NCBI RefSeq assembly: GCF_004369205.1
Contig: NZ_QFGA01000002.1
Span: forward strand, 1,048,885-1,112,884
DNA from: Pelotomaculum schinkii
GTDB taxonomy: Bacteria; Bacillota; Desulfotomaculia; Desulfotomaculales; Pelotomaculaceae
DNA length: 64,000 nt
Reading direction: 5' to 3'
Made by a program: the position numbers and the translations under genes. Below the pieces are notes generated by a model, which saw nothing but the letters and a program-made list of their open reading frames with translations, did no database searches and was not told the origin of the DNA. Below are positions 26,215-36,447 of this stretch, piece after piece (the first letter of the stretch is position 1; each line of letters starts with the position of its first letter).

Positions 26215-26252
26215 ATGTACAGGTCCTCCCTTACGATTATTAATTCCGTTTA

Positions 26253-26280
26253 ACTAATTTAACTCCGGCTAACAATTAGT
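26253..26280. promoter_or_regulatory. candidate operator upstream of feoA
   Basis: ACTAATT (26253-26259) and AATTAGT (26274-26280) form an inverted repeat around TAACTCCGGCTAAC, about 40-65 bases before feoA. It could bind an iron regulator of the Fur or DtxR type. The remaining bases to 26708 are AT-rich and hold no gene. Confidence 0.3.
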
Positions 26281-26708
26281 CAAAAATTGTGTCAGTTAAT
26301 ACCTAACATATGTCAATATTTGAAATCTTGTGACCGTTTCCCGGTGTTTTATCAGGGCAAGTTTTTTATTGTTCAGTAAGAAAGTTTCTTAGAGCAACAA
26401 TAACGTTGGCTGCCCGATAATAGATCTTACGCCCAGTATTTTCCTTTTGTTACACCCTGTAATTTGGAATTTTTATGTTCCTTAGAGGAAGACACTGGAA
26501 ATATATTATCTTAATTTAATTGAATAAAATTAAGTGCTTTTCTTGGATTATAATATGTATTACATATTTAATTATTGCTGCTGTTAACATTTATTGGAAT
26601 TATCAAGGATAATACCTGAATAAAGTTGCCAAACGCTCCATTATTGCAGTCAAATGAAAAGTAATGTATAATATTTGTAATATTACTAGCATAGGCAGGT
26701 GGATTATA

Positions 26709-27140
26709 GTGGAAGGTTATCGTTTTAAAACCAGATTGAGAGTCCGTTATTCTGAGGTAGATGCCCAAAGGATCGTATTTAACTCAAACTATCTTACTTA
26801 CCTCGACATTGCTGTAGGTGAGTATTTTCGCGAAGGTCTTCAACTTGATTTAGCTGAGCTTGAAAAGGATGAAATATTTGATTATGTAATTAAAAAGGTT
26901 ACTCTGAATTACCATAAATCAGCAACAATGTATGATTGGCTAAATATTTGGTGCAGAACAGTAAAAATGGGTAATACAAGCATGGTTATGGAATTTGCCA
27001 TTACTAGAGATGGAGAAGATGATGCATTACTTACAGCAGAGATACTATACGTAAGCTACAATCCAAAGAAAAAAGCGACACAGCCTATCCCTGACTTCCT
27101 TCGCCAAACCATAGAAAATTATGAACATAGTGGGAATTAA
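26709..27140 (+). CDS. 4HBT-family acyl-CoA thioesterase (YbgC/FadM-like)
   Basis: A 143-residue hot-dog-fold enzyme that hydrolyses acyl- or aroyl-CoA. The signature is VRYSEVDAQRIVFNSNYLTY with the catalytic-type Asp, followed by the long hot-dog helix DIAVGEYFREG. I use the GTG at 26709, 6 bases after AGGTGG, rather than the upstream ATG. It begins the catabolic island and converges on an acyl-CoA synthetase, so it may reset CoA thioester levels. Confidence 0.82.
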   Translation: MEGYRFKTRLRVRYSEVDAQRIVFNSNYLTYLDIAVGEYFREGLQLDLAELEKDEIFDYVIKKVTLNYHKSATMYDWLNIWCRTVKMGNTSMVMEFAITRDGEDDALLTAEILYVSYNPKKKATQPIPDFLRQTIENYEHSGN

Positions 27141-27232
27141 CAAATTAGGTATATTTGAACTAGAGCATGCATAAAGACATCGGTTCAGGACAGCCTTGAA
27201 AAATGACGAAAAGGGGAAATAGTCTCAAAACC

Positions 27233-27269
27233 AACAAAATCCTCAACCTTATAGGTTGAGGATTTTGTT
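27233..27269. terminator. 17-bp bidirectional terminator
   Basis: 27233-27249 and 27253-27269 are perfect complements with a 3-base loop; the ends are A- and T-rich. It separates the convergent thioesterase and acyl-CoA synthetase genes. Confidence 0.9.
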
Positions 27270-27285
27270 CCTTCAAAGTAATAAA

Positions 27286-28965
27286 TCATACTAAGACCTT
27301 ACATATACTCCCCGGCTTAACCACTTCTCTAGGATCCAGCATCTCTATAGCCATCTCGCGCAGTTTAAATTTTTGAACCTTTCCATTGGAAGTATAAGGA
27401 TAGTCTTCAACAAAAGCAACATATCTTGGAATTTTCCAACCGGCGATTTGGCCTTTACAGAAGTTCTGGACAGATTCAGGGGTAAGGACATGCCCATCCT
27501 TCACACGAATAAAAGCCATCACTTCCTCGCCGTATTTTTCACTTGGAACACCAATGATTTGAACATCCTTAATCAAAGGGTGAATTCGCAGGAATTCCTC
27601 CACTTCTTTTGGATATATATTTTCGCCGCCGCGGATAATCATTTCTTTTAACCGGCAGGTAATCTTGCAATACCCGTTTTCATCCATAGTACCCAGATCC
27701 CCGGTATGCAGCCAGCCTTCCGCATCAATGGTATTTGCTGTGGCTTCAGGCATCTTGTAGTAGCCCTTCATAATGTTATAGCCACGGGCACAGATTTCGC
27801 CCTGCGCTCCCTTCGGCACTTCTTTTCCTGTTTCGGGATCAACGATTTTCACTTCAACACCGGGTAACGCTTTTCCCACCGTGGAACATTTTAGCTCCAG
27901 GGGATCGTCTGCCCTGGTGATGGTAATACAAGGTGATGATTCAGACTGCCCGTAAGCAACTAAGACCTCTTTCATATTCAGTACTTCAATTATTTTTTTC
28001 ATGACATCAGCGGGACATGCAGCGCCAGCCACAATACCGGTCCGCAGGGAAGACACATCATAATTTTCCTTTTCCATTTGCTCCAATTCCAGAATAAACA
28101 TGGTCGGCACCCCGTGCAGCACCGTACAGCGCTCTTTTTCAACGGTTTTAAGCACTTGTGCCGGGCTAAATAATTCAACAGGCACCATCGCTGCTCCTGC
28201 AACGACACAACACCCGGTACTGGCCGTGGTTCCAAAGACGTGGAAGAAAGGCACCGCTATACACATCCGGTCAGACGGGCCCAGGTTCATACATATCGCT
28301 TGTGCGTATGCGTTCGCAATAACGTTGTGGTGGGTCAGCATTACCCCTTTGGGAAATCCGGTGGTACCGGAAGTGTAGATCATAACGACTGGATCGTCCG
28401 GATCCAGTTCTGCGCTCCTGGCCGCCAGCGCTTCGTCTGAAACATTTTCACCCACTTTGATAAATTCATCCCAGGTGAACATGCCAGGATATTTATTGCT
28501 TCCTATCATAACCACATTTTTTAATAGGGGCAGTCTTTTTGATACCAGTTCTCCCGGTTTACACTCTTTTAATTCCGGGCAAAGCTCATTAATTAAGCTT
28601 CTAAAATCAGAGCTTTTGGTGCCTTCCATCATAATCAAGGTTGTTGCATCTGACTGCTTCAGCTGATACTCCAGTTCCAATAATTTATAGCTGGTGCTTA
28701 CTGTAGCCATCACTGCCCCAACCCTTGCGCTGCCAAACTGGGTAATCACCCACTCGGGCACATTGGCAGCCCAAATGGCAATATTATCACCTCTTTTTAT
28801 TCCCAGCTTCAACAGGCTCTTGGCAAATTGGTTGCAGACTTCGCGAAACTCTTTGTAAGAATACCTCAAACCGCGGTCGGGGTAGACAAGAGCATCGTTG
28901 TCAGGATAGTTAATCGATGTACGATCAACCAGTTCACCTATTGTGATTTTACCCAAATCTCTCAC
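27286..28965 (-). CDS. AMP-forming acyl-CoA synthetase 1
   Basis: A 559-residue adenylate-forming ligase that activates a carboxylic acid with ATP and CoA. Motifs: MIYTSGTTGFPKGVMLTHHN (phosphate loop), then GYYKMPEAT, WLHTGDLG and GRLKEMIIRGGENIYPKEVE-like C-terminal hinge (here CRLKEMIIRGGENIYPKEVE), and a catalytic Lys in SNGKVQKFKLRE. The GTG at 28963-28965 follows GGGAGGGG. It is a close paralogue of the synthetase upstream. Layout suggests medium-chain, branched or aromatic acids; the exact substrate cannot be read. A CTATAGTA motif lies 69 bases upstream. Confidence 0.87.
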   Translation of the reverse strand: MRDLGKITIGELVDRTSINYPDNDALVYPDRGLRYSYKEFREVCNQFAKSLLKLGIKRGDNIAIWAANVPEWVITQFGSARVGAVMATVSTSYKLLELEYQLKQSDATTLIMMEGTKSSDFRSLINELCPELKECKPGELVSKRLPLLKNVVMIGSNKYPGMFTWDEFIKVGENVSDEALAARSAELDPDDPVVMIYTSGTTGFPKGVMLTHHNVIANAYAQAICMNLGPSDRMCIAVPFFHVFGTTASTGCCVVAGAAMVPVELFSPAQVLKTVEKERCTVLHGVPTMFILELEQMEKENYDVSSLRTGIVAGAACPADVMKKIIEVLNMKEVLVAYGQSESSPCITITRADDPLELKCSTVGKALPGVEVKIVDPETGKEVPKGAQGEICARGYNIMKGYYKMPEATANTIDAEGWLHTGDLGTMDENGYCKITCRLKEMIIRGGENIYPKEVEEFLRIHPLIKDVQIIGVPSEKYGEEVMAFIRVKDGHVLTPESVQNFCKGQIAGWKIPRYVAFVEDYPYTSNGKVQKFKLREMAIEMLDPREVVKPGSICKVLV

Positions 28966-29033
28966 AAACGCCCCTCCCAAAATAATAATTTTCTGTTCCC
29001 ATATAAATAACAAATATGTACATTTAATATAGG

Positions 29034-29044
29034 CTATAGTAGTA
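29034..29044. promoter_or_regulatory. CTATAGTAGTA motif upstream of synthetase 1
   Basis: CTATAGTAGTA lies about 70 bases before the start of acyl-CoA synthetase 1. The same core recurs in most intergenic regions of the catabolic island and is a candidate operator. Confidence 0.4.
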
Positions 29045-29221
29045 AGCTTAAAAACTCTGCTACTTGCATAATAGTGTTAAATAACCAATGAGTTATTATA
29101 TTACATGGTATTACATGCCAAAATATGCACTATCATCATGAGTAGCAATAATATATCATATATTAATTTATTTCATAGTAGTTCCACGCACCGCTATCGC
29201 TGCGCCATGCATCATGAAAAT

Positions 29222-29312
29222 ATGTAGGTGTGATTTCAATCGCACACGGCGCGCTAGCGCCGAACTTGTGGCGGCCAATGTTGCATTTGTGCGAATGAAT
29301 TCGCACCTACAT
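29222..29312. repeat. REP-like palindromic element, full copy
   Basis: A 91-base element bounded by ATGTAGGTG and CACCTACAT. It folds into three hairpins: GTGTGATT/AATCGCAC, a GGCGC/GCGCC core and GTGCGAAT/ATTCGCAC. Its GCGCCGAACTTGTG and ACATTTGTGCGAAT words recur at 36315-36384, and a half copy occurs at 52735-52764. Confidence 0.65.
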
Positions 29313-29344
29313 TTTAATGTACGCATCAGAGCAGAATGGCTATG

Positions 29345-31018
29345 TTAAGAAACACAAGTCGTTACTGGTCTTGGAGTTTCCTTTATGCCCAACATTTCTA
29401 TAGCCATCTCTTGCAGTTTAAATTTTTGAACTTTACCGCTGGAGGTAACAGGGTATCTATCAACAAAGGCTATATATTTCGGTATTTTATTGCGGGCGAT
29501 TTTGCCTTTACAGAAGTCCCGGACCTCTTCCTGCGTAAGAGTTGCGCCTTCCTTCAGCTGAATAAAGGCCATCACTTCCTCACCGTATTTGCTGCTTGGG
29601 ACACCTATAACCTGAACATCCCGCACCAATGGGTGAGTAGAAAGAAACTTTTCTATCTCTCTTGGATAAATATTTTCCCCGCCTCGGATAATGATTTCTT
29701 TGATGCGGCAGGTGATCTTGCAGTAGCCGTTTTCATCCATAATACCCAGGTCGCCGGTGTGCAGCCAACCTTCCCCGTCAATGGCGGAAGCGGTTGCTTC
29801 AGGCATTTTGTAATAACCCTTCATAACATTGTAGCCACGTACACAGATTTCGCCCTGAGTGCCAGGGGGAGCCTCATTTTTTGTTTCGGGGTCAAAAATC
29901 TTTACCTCCACGCCAGGCAGAGCCCGTCCTACTGTAGAAACCCTCAATTCAAGAGGATCGTTTATCCTGGTGCTGGTGATACAGGGTGAGGCTTCAGTCT
30001 GCCCGTAAGCGACGATGACCTCATTCATATTCATATCTTTCACTATTCTTTTCATGACTTCAATGTTACATGCAGCCCCGGCCACAATACCGGTGCGAAG
30101 GGAAGACACATCGAAATTTTCCTTATCCAGCAATTCCAGTTCCATAATGAACATGGTGGGGACCCCGTTTAGCACGGTGCAGCGCTCTTGTTCAACTGCT
30201 TTCAGTACTTGCACAGGGTCAAACGTTTCAACCACAACCATTGCCGCACCGGCTACAATACAGGATATGTTGCTCCCCACACAGCCGAAACAGTGTGCGA
30301 AAGGCACCGCGATACACATCCTGTCAACCGGACTGAGGTTCAAACATTCCACATGGGCGATGGCGTTTGTAATAATGTTGTGGTGAGTCAACATGACGCC
30401 TTTGGGAAACCCGGTGGTGCCGGAAGTGTAAATCATAATGGCTACATCATCCGGGTCAGTCGCGGCCATGCTTGCAGCAAGTTCTTCATCTGAAACAGCT
30501 TCACCCATTTTGACAACTTCATCCCAGGTAAACATGCCGGGATGTTTATTGTTTCCTATCATTATTACATTCTTCAAAAGAGGAAGTCTCTCAGAAACCA
30601 ACTCTCCGGGGTTACAGTGCTGTAATTCGGGGCAGATTTCATATAAGATGCTTTTGAAATCAGAGCTTTTTGTTCCTTCGATCATAATCAAAGTTGTCGC
30701 ATCCGACTGTTTCAGTAAATACTCCAACTCAAAAGACTTGTAGCTTGTATTGACTGTTACAAGTACCGCTCCAATCCTGGGGGTTCCAAACTGGCTGATA
30801 GCCCATTCGGGTACGTTGGTCCCCCAAATCGCAATATGGTCGCCTCTTTTCACCCCCAACCCAGACAGTCCTTTAGCAAATCGGTTACAGGTATCCCTAA
30901 ACTCTTTGTAGGAATACCTCGAGCCACGGTCTGGGTAAACAAGAGCGTCGTTGTCGGGATAGTTTGCCGCTGTACGGTCAACCAGTCCACCAATAGTAAT
31001 TTTATCAGGCTCTCCCAT
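29345..31018 (-). CDS. AMP-forming acyl-CoA synthetase 2
   Basis: A 557-residue paralogue of synthetase 1, aligned over the whole length without gaps of note. It has MIYTSGTTGFPKGVMLTHHN, GEGWLHTGDLG, CRIKEIIIRGGENIYPREIE and the C-terminal Lys in SSGKVQKFKLQE. ATG 31018 follows GGGGGAGGGG. The N-terminal halves differ enough that substrate range may differ. A 400-base AT-rich leader with several CTATAGTA-type words precedes it. Confidence 0.87.
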   Translation of the reverse strand: MGEPDKITIGGLVDRTAANYPDNDALVYPDRGSRYSYKEFRDTCNRFAKGLSGLGVKRGDHIAIWGTNVPEWAISQFGTPRIGAVLVTVNTSYKSFELEYLLKQSDATTLIMIEGTKSSDFKSILYEICPELQHCNPGELVSERLPLLKNVIMIGNNKHPGMFTWDEVVKMGEAVSDEELAASMAATDPDDVAIMIYTSGTTGFPKGVMLTHHNIITNAIAHVECLNLSPVDRMCIAVPFAHCFGCVGSNISCIVAGAAMVVVETFDPVQVLKAVEQERCTVLNGVPTMFIMELELLDKENFDVSSLRTGIVAGAACNIEVMKRIVKDMNMNEVIVAYGQTEASPCITSTRINDPLELRVSTVGRALPGVEVKIFDPETKNEAPPGTQGEICVRGYNVMKGYYKMPEATASAIDGEGWLHTGDLGIMDENGYCKITCRIKEIIIRGGENIYPREIEKFLSTHPLVRDVQVIGVPSSKYGEEVMAFIQLKEGATLTQEEVRDFCKGKIARNKIPKYIAFVDRYPVTSSGKVQKFKLQEMAIEMLGIKETPRPVTTCVS

Positions 31019-31042
31019 ATTAGCCCCTCCCCCGGATATTAA

Positions 31043-31101
31043 AGACCTTCCAATACCTGTGCTATAAATAAAAATTATTTAGCATAGGTATTGGAAGGTC
31101 T
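31043..31101 (-). promoter_or_regulatory. 22-bp inverted repeat in the leader of synthetase 2
   Basis: 31043-31064 pairs with 31080-31101 with one mismatch, enclosing an AT-rich loop. It lies 25 bases before the start of synthetase 2 on the transcribed side. It may be the terminator of the CoA-transferase operon upstream, an attenuator or an operator. Confidence 0.5.
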
Positions 31102-31528
31102 ATCATCCTTAATATCTTTTAGAACGGCCTCGATGCCCCATGGCATAATAAACATTTTTACCCACCCTATTATAGTCTATAGTCGCATGTTAAATTTATC
31201 ACTAGATATATTATATTATATAGTAGATTATTTGAAAAATAAATAGATTTATTATGCCATATAGTAGTTCAACGGATAAAATCCTTGGTTTACTGTGTAA
31301 TAGTATAAGTTATAGTAGTATGATATATAGTATCACATCAAAAACCAGCTTACTTTATTATATTATATAGTGATAAGTAGAAGAAATAAACATTTTTTAT
31401 AAAATAATTTGTGAAAAAATGATTTTGCTATTTTATTGAAATTTATCTAAGTTTTAGATAGAAACAATCTGATTTTATTTCCTCCACACTTAATAGTAAG
31501 AATATTCAGGTTGCTTTTACTTTCCTGC
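31102..31528. promoter_or_regulatory. AT-rich region with repeated TATAGTAG motifs
   Basis: No gene. TATAGTAG-type words are at 31219-31226, 31260-31269 and 31310-31321 (TTATAGTAGTAT), plus TATAGTCTATAGT near 31171. This cluster is the densest in the window and lies upstream of synthetase 2. Confidence 0.45.
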
Positions 31529-32860
31529 CTATCGCTTGTTGCTTTTACGCCAGATACCCATTTCTTGGGCCCTTTTAATCAATTCTTCGCGGAAATCAGG
31601 ATGAGCGATAGATATCAGAGCTTCCGCTCTTTGCCATAAAGCTTTGCCTTTTAAATTAGCAATCCCATACTCGGTTACTATGCTGGGCGCCATACCGCGA
31701 TGAATGGTCACGGCTGAACCGGGTTCGAGTGTGGGCCGGATCCGTGAGAATATTTTATCGCCTTTACTGAAGGTTGAAGTCATGCATATAAAGCCCTTTC
31801 CACCTCTTGACTGGAAAGCGCCCAGGGCGAAACAAATAGAACCACCCGTACCACTGATCTGCCGGATACCGGAAGACTCCGAATTTATCTGACCGAAGAG
31901 GTCCACATCAATACAATTGTTGATTGACACAAAATTATCCAACTGACCGATTACATTGGGGTTGTTGGTATAGTTTACGGGTAAAAAAGCGCACATTGGG
32001 TTCTCGTCAATAAAATCGTAAGTCTTTTTAGTGCCGCCAGCAAATGTCGCAACCATCTTATACCTGTCTATGTTTTTCCTTGCTCCCGTCACCCGTCCTT
32101 TTTCTACCATATCCACCATTGAGTCCACAAACATCTCGGTGTGAATGCCCAGATCCTTTAAATCTGAATTCGCGATCATTTCTCCGACAGCATTGGGCAT
32201 ACCCCCAATACCCAGTTGCAGGCAACAACCATCCTCCAGTTGCTCCATAATTATTGACGCAACCTTTTTATCAATGTCATTGGGCTTGGCAGCAGGTATC
32301 TCGGCTATTGGATAATCGGCTTCCACGATATAGTCCACTTTCGAGATATGAATAGCTTCCTCCTGTCCAAAGCAACGCGGTATGTTGGGGTTTACTTCGA
32401 GGACGATCTTTTTGGCTTTTTCGCATATGGCCATGGTGTGAGAGACCTGGGGGCCAAAGTTAAAGAAGCCGTGCTTATCCATAGGGGTTACTGGAATAAA
32501 TGCAACGTCAACGTCAATATAATTCCGGTAATACTCGGGCACTTCATAATAGACAATGGGAATATACGAACAGAGCCCCTGATCGCTCAGTTTACGCTCG
32601 TAACCGCTGAGCTGCCAGCCATTATATATAAAATGCTCCCTGGTGGGATCAACTATTGCCGCTTCCGGGATCCCGGTAAAACGGGTACAGCTGCGGATCT
32701 TCACATCCCACAGTTCATCTCTTCGGGTCGCCAAAGCTTTGTCCAGTACAACAACTGAGCCTGTAAATGAACCGTAATCAACCCAGTCCCCTGATTTGAC
32801 TACCTTAACTGCCTCTTCCGGTGTAACCAGCTTTCGCTTATATTCCTCTGTGTAATTCAA
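31529..32860 (-). CDS. acetyl-CoA hydrolase/transferase family CoA transferase
   Basis: A 443-residue family I CoA transferase related to 4-hydroxybutyrate and butyryl-CoA:acetate CoA transferases. It moves CoA between acyl-CoA and acetate or another acid through a glutamyl-CoA intermediate. The likely catalytic Glu lies in [22 protein letters not shown] and GTGG (in [15 protein letters not shown]) form the CoA site. Start is TTG 32858-32860, behind GGGAG with good spacing, overlapping the mocA stop by 4 bases. It is the last gene of the cofactor-maturation operon. Confidence 0.85.
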   Translation of the reverse strand: MNYTEEYKRKLVTPEEAVKVVKSGDWVDYGSFTGSVVVLDKALATRRDELWDVKIRSCTRFTGIPEAAIVDPTREHFIYNGWQLSGYERKLSDQGLCSYIPIVYYEVPEYYRNYIDVDVAFIPVTPMDKHGFFNFGPQVSHTMAICEKAKKIVLEVNPNIPRCFGQEEAIHISKVDYIVEADYPIAEIPAAKPNDIDKKVASIIMEQLEDGCCLQLGIGGMPNAVGEMIANSDLKDLGIHTEMFVDSMVDMVEKGRVTGARKNIDRYKMVATFAGGTKKTYDFIDENPMCAFLPVNYTNNPNVIGQLDNFVSINNCIDVDLFGQINSESSGIRQISGTGGSICFALGAFQSRGGKGFICMTSTFSKGDKIFSRIRPTLEPGSAVTIHRGMAPSIVTEYGIANLKGKALWQRAEALISIAHPDFREELIKRAQEMGIWRKSNKR

Positions 32861-33477
32861 AGAATGCCACTCCCAATCTGCTTTTTTGAGGAAAACACCA
32901 TTAGCTTCAACTTCTCATAACTTTCCGGGGTATCCACATCAAGAATTACTGCTTCATCTTGTACCGTAAGATAGTCCACCTTATTCCCAAGTTTCTTCAG
33001 CACTTCACGTGCGCCTTCATCCCCTTGTAGTGATTCTAACTCAGAAGTCAATGAATAGCTAAAAATCACCGGATGGCCCGGCATACCCTGGTAGAGCGGA
33101 CGAAGCGCCATGCTGCGTCTCTCTTTGAACTCCCTGATAACTGTGTTGATTATAGAAGGGGAAATAAGTGGCTGGTCACACATGAAAACTAAAAATGCAG
33201 TAGTATTTACGTTGATTGCCTTAACCCCCAAGGACAGGGAAGAACCTTGACCCTGCCTGAAGTGTGGGTTAACAATAATTTTTACCGGCAGGTCCTTGAT
33301 TGCGGCGCTTACTTCATCTTCCCGGAAACCTGTCACAACCGTTACCTCATCAACTGCTGAGGCTAATACATTTTCTGTTACAATTCGGATCAAGGGTCTC
33401 TTTCCCAATTCGAGCAATTGTTTAGGAAACCCCATTCTCGAAGACATTCCTGCAGCTAAAATAACTGCTGAAATCAT
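32857..33477 (-). CDS. mocA: molybdenum cofactor cytidylyltransferase (MocA-like)
   Basis: A 206-residue nucleotidyltransferase with the signature [18 protein letters not shown] (1-20 region), then [18 protein letters not shown] and a late [10 protein letters not shown]. MocA transfers CMP to molybdopterin for xanthine-dehydrogenase-type enzymes. It lies with yqeC, yqeB and xdhC, all accessory to molybdenum hydroxylases, and next to the hydroxylase structural genes. Confidence 0.88.
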   Translation of the reverse strand: MISAVILAAGMSSRMGFPKQLLELGKRPLIRIVTENVLASAVDEVTVVTGFREDEVSAAIKDLPVKIIVNPHFRQGQGSSLSLGVKAINVNTTAFLVFMCDQPLISPSIINTVIREFKERRSMALRPLYQGMPGHPVIFSYSLTSELESLQGDEGAREVLKKLGNKVDYLTVQDEAVILDVDTPESYEKLKLMVFSSKKQIGSGIL

Positions 33478-33509
33478 AATATCAGTACCACTCTTTTTAA
33501 TATTGGATG

Positions 33510-34256
33510 CTATTCCATGATAGCCAACACAGGGTTTATCCCAATTGCCGACCCCAGTATTACCTTACTGATTTTTTCACCCAGTAGCAACCTGCCCAAC
33601 CTGCGCCCCTCACCTTGATTTTCCATGCGATCTACTTTGTTGATAAACGGCACAACCATCGCATTTGAAGGACTATCGCGCAAAATTCCTTCCGGATGAG
33701 TAATTAATTCAGCGATCATCTCAGCGTCAATTATGGATCCCATCTTACGACCGGTCAGTCTTGAGACTAATTCAGGGCGGTGTACATATTTGCTGTCCAG
33801 GGTTTTGCCAAAAATGTCTGCGCCTATCACAACCAAAAGCACTGTTGTTGCCCCGGCAATAACCGGTTCAAAATCTAAATGTCCTTTCAGGGAACGGCCT
33901 TTGGAGCCATCCGACTCAATTAAAGTAAAGTCTGCGTAATTTTGCAGCAAGTTTACTTGCTCGCGGGATATTCCGTTCATCTTGTTATTTTCCAGCAGGC
34001 CGGAACCTACTACCGGCCTCAAGCCTTTCAAAAGGAACTCGTACAGCTCTTTTTCCGGCGGCTCGTCTTTTTCCAACAGGACCAACGGAAATTTATCGGG
34101 CGGGGGCAAAAATATTTTTGTTGTAGTTGTTACGACAACCTTGTATTGTAAGGGTATTTCTTCAGCCAGACGATACATTAAGGAGGTTTTTCCGCCACCA
34201 CCAACCAGGGATATTACTCCTTTTTGTTTCAAGCCCAAGGCCTTGCTGATCTTCAT
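33510..34256 (-). CDS. yqeC: YqeC-type selenium cofactor protein
   Basis: A 248-residue P-loop protein: VGGGGKTSLMYRLAEE near residues 18-33, then TTTTKIFLPP, LIESDGSKGRSLKGHL and PFINKVDRM. YqeC is found with YqeB only where selenium-dependent molybdenum hydroxylases occur, as known from comparative genomics. Weak ribosome site. Lies between yqeB and mocA in the same direction. Confidence 0.88.
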   Translation of the reverse strand: MKISKALGLKQKGVISLVGGGGKTSLMYRLAEEIPLQYKVVVTTTTKIFLPPPDKFPLVLLEKDEPPEKELYEFLLKGLRPVVGSGLLENNKMNGISREQVNLLQNYADFTLIESDGSKGRSLKGHLDFEPVIAGATTVLLVVIGADIFGKTLDSKYVHRPELVSRLTGRKMGSIIDAEMIAELITHPEGILRDSPSNAMVVPFINKVDRMENQGEGRRLGRLLLGEKISKVILGSAIGINPVLAIME

Positions 34257-34290
34257 TACAAATCATGTTCCTTTGCGTAATTCAATGTGT

Positions 34291-35103
34291 TCACTGGTTG
34301 CTGTTAAGGAAATGACATACCGCCTCCAAAACCCCTCCGCCGACAGCCAGCGCTTTATCGGAGATGGTGTCATATTCGGCGTCCTGGCGCGGGTCGATGT
34401 CACCTATCTTGGTCCCTTTGGGAACCCACAGCCCCTCTTTGAGCATGCCTCTTACCATTCCCGTCATTTCCGCATATACCGGTGTTGTTTCGACATAGGC
34501 CACCACATCTCCTTTTTCTACCTGCTCCCCGATAGAACAGCGCGGCGCCATCACTCCGTCCACAGGGGCCCTCAACAGCCTCTCCAGGGTATAGCCGTCC
34601 ACCGCTCCCGGAGCGCCGGTGTCCGGAATGGCGCCGCCGCTGTAAATGGCCCGGCCCAGCCGGTGTCCCCGGCAGGTCTCAATTACCGCGTGGACGTCGA
34701 CGCCGGCGGTGAAGCCCGGCCCCAGGCCGATTACCAGCGGCGCGTCCCCGATGGTGGTATCGAGGTTGCGTTTGGCCATCCTCGCGTCCACCACCACCGC
34801 GGGACGCGCATCTTTTACCACGGCCGCCGCGGGGTCCACCAGCACCGGGATGACCTTTTTTTCAAGCAATGACAGGGCCTCTTCCACCGAACCGGCCAGG
34901 CCGGCCTCTATCCCTTCTATGGTGACGTTCCCTTCATATACCGCCTCGGCAAACGACACGGTCCTTCTTACCACCAGCGGGCGTTCTATTTCGGTCATGA
35001 TCACGTCCAGGCCGCTCTTGTAAAGACGGTAAGCGACCCCTGAGGCGAGGTCGCCGGCTCCTCTTATCACTACCACTGCTTTATTTTTACTTATTTTTTT
35101 CAC
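34291..35103 (-). CDS. yqeB: YqeB-type selenium-dependent molybdenum hydroxylase maturation protein
   Basis: A 270-residue protein (EF2563/YqeB family) with an N-terminal Rossmann-like segment VIRGAGDLASGVAYRLYKSG, LVIGLGPGFTAGVDVHAVIE in the middle and a C-terminal lipoyl-like hairpin (MAPRCSIGEQVEKGDVVAYV). It is a marker for maturation of hydroxylases with labile selenium. Start is GTG 35103, inside the end of xdhC (17-bp overlap). GC content is higher than in the synthetase genes. Confidence 0.9.
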   Translation of the reverse strand: MKKISKNKAVVVIRGAGDLASGVAYRLYKSGLDVIMTEIERPLVVRRTVSFAEAVYEGNVTIEGIEAGLAGSVEEALSLLEKKVIPVLVDPAAAVVKDARPAVVVDARMAKRNLDTTIGDAPLVIGLGPGFTAGVDVHAVIETCRGHRLGRAIYSGGAIPDTGAPGAVDGYTLERLLRAPVDGVMAPRCSIGEQVEKGDVVAYVETTPVYAEMTGMVRGMLKEGLWVPKGTKIGDIDPRQDAEYDTISDKALAVGGGVLEAVCHFLNSNQ

Positions 35104-36223
35104 CCCCGCTAAAAACCTCTTGATACCCGCCTGCCGGTTCTATGAATACTTCCATCGCGCCGCCGCAGACCATCCCTTCCGCAGCTGCCGTGTCCGCGCT
35201 AAGCGACACTTTATACATGCGCGGCAAGTTTTCGTCAATCACACCAAGGGCGGCCAGCCGGACCTCCGACTCACCGCAACCGCCCCCTATTGTCCCCAAA
35301 ATCCGGCCGTCTCCGTAAACCAGCATCCGCGCGCCTGCTTTGCGGGGGGTGGAGCCCCGTGTTTTTACTATTGTGGCCAGCGCCGCAGGTGTTTTATCTC
35401 CTGTGAGCGTTTTCTGCAATACTTCTCTGTCCGCGGCGGAAGGCAGTTCAACGTCGCCGGCGGACTTTTGCGGGCTGTGGTCTTTTAGGGATTGGGCGCT
35501 CCCGCCGCGGCGCTCTCTGAGCAATTCCGCGGCTATACTTACGGCCACTTCCCCGGGGGTCTGCGCCCCTACGTCCAAACCTACCGGCATGTGTACCTGC
35601 TCCAGTTTTTCGGCGTCTATACCTTCTTCGAGCAACTGCTGCCTGACTATTTTTATCTTTCGCCTGCTGCCGATCATGCCCAGGTAAACCAGGGGGTATT
35701 TTATCAACCGGCGCAGGCATTCCTGATCATGCTGGTGGCCCCTGGTGATTATTACCACACTGCTTGACGGTCCCAGGTCCAGGTGTCTTTCCATGTCGCT
35801 GAAGTCGCAGCAGATGACTCTGTCGGCCCCGGGAAAACGCTCTTTGTGAGCAAAGTCAGGCCGGTCGTCGACTACCGTAACCTGGTACCCCAGTATTTTC
35901 CCGATAGCTGCCAGCGGCACGGCTATATGGCCGCCGCCTAAAATGATCAGTCCATGCGGCGGCTGGTAGGGGGCGATCATAACTGTGGCGCTCTGCTCCG
36001 GTTTGGCCGGGTTGGACAGGGTCGTTACCTCAAACATCCCGTTGGACCGGTTACTTTGGACCGTTTCCGCCGCCTGCTCCGCCAGCCAGGGCAGCTCCAG
36101 GTTTCCGGCTTTCCCTTCACCTTTATTTTTGAATATTGCTTTTTGCCCCAAGAGACTGTCCGGAAGGTTTTCCTTACCAATGACGGTCACTATGGTTATC
36201 CCTTGCTCCAGGTTGCTTTCCAT
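35087..36223 (-). CDS. xdhC: XdhC/CoxI-family maturation factor
   Basis: About 378 residues. XdhC proteins bind the molybdenum cofactor and help insert its sulfur (or selenium) ligand. A short N-terminal region is followed by a Rossmann domain (LIILGGGHIAVPLAAIGKIL, VVDDRPDFAHKERFP) and then a CoxI-type domain at the C-terminus (RGSTPRKAGARMLV, GTIGGGCGESEVRLAA, with Cys). In many XdhC proteins the CoxI part comes first, so the order here is swapped. The start is uncertain: TTG 36232 or ATG 36223; I use the ATG. Confidence 0.85.
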   Translation of the reverse strand: MESNLEQGITIVTVIGKENLPDSLLGQKAIFKNKGEGKAGNLELPWLAEQAAETVQSNRSNGMFEVTTLSNPAKPEQSATVMIAPYQPPHGLIILGGGHIAVPLAAIGKILGYQVTVVDDRPDFAHKERFPGADRVICCDFSDMERHLDLGPSSSVVIITRGHQHDQECLRRLIKYPLVYLGMIGSRRKIKIVRQQLLEEGIDAEKLEQVHMPVGLDVGAQTPGEVAVSIAAELLRERRGGSAQSLKDHSPQKSAGDVELPSAADREVLQKTLTGDKTPAALATIVKTRGSTPRKAGARMLVYGDGRILGTIGGGCGESEVRLAALGVIDENLPRMYKVSLSADTAAAEGMVCGGAMEVFIEPAGGYQEVFSGGEKNK

Positions 36224-36314
36224 ATACTCCAATAACCTCCTCCCTGGATTTTTGGCGTTATTTTGCCATACATGCCTCGCTAAGCAACGCCGGCAGAAGA
36301 TGAATACTACGGCA

Positions 36315-36384
36315 ATGTGAGTGCGCTTCAGCGCCGAACTTGTGTGGTTTCATGTAACATTTGTGCGAATAAATTCGCGCCTGC
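36315..36384. repeat. REP-like element, second copy
   Basis: Shares GCGCCGAACTTGTG and ACATTTGTGCGAAT with the element at 29222-29312; the left hairpin is shortened. It lies between xdhC and the MoeA-like gene. Confidence 0.6.
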
Positions 36385-36447
36385 CTTTAGTTGGGGCAGC
36401 AAGAGTGGCTTTATCTGAGAATAGTCGTTGGCAATGTTATTTTCAGG

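Noticed and set aside
29336..29989. 217-codon plus-strand frame opposite synthetase 2
   Set aside because: It is the antisense shadow of a well-supported synthetase gene and has no family signal.
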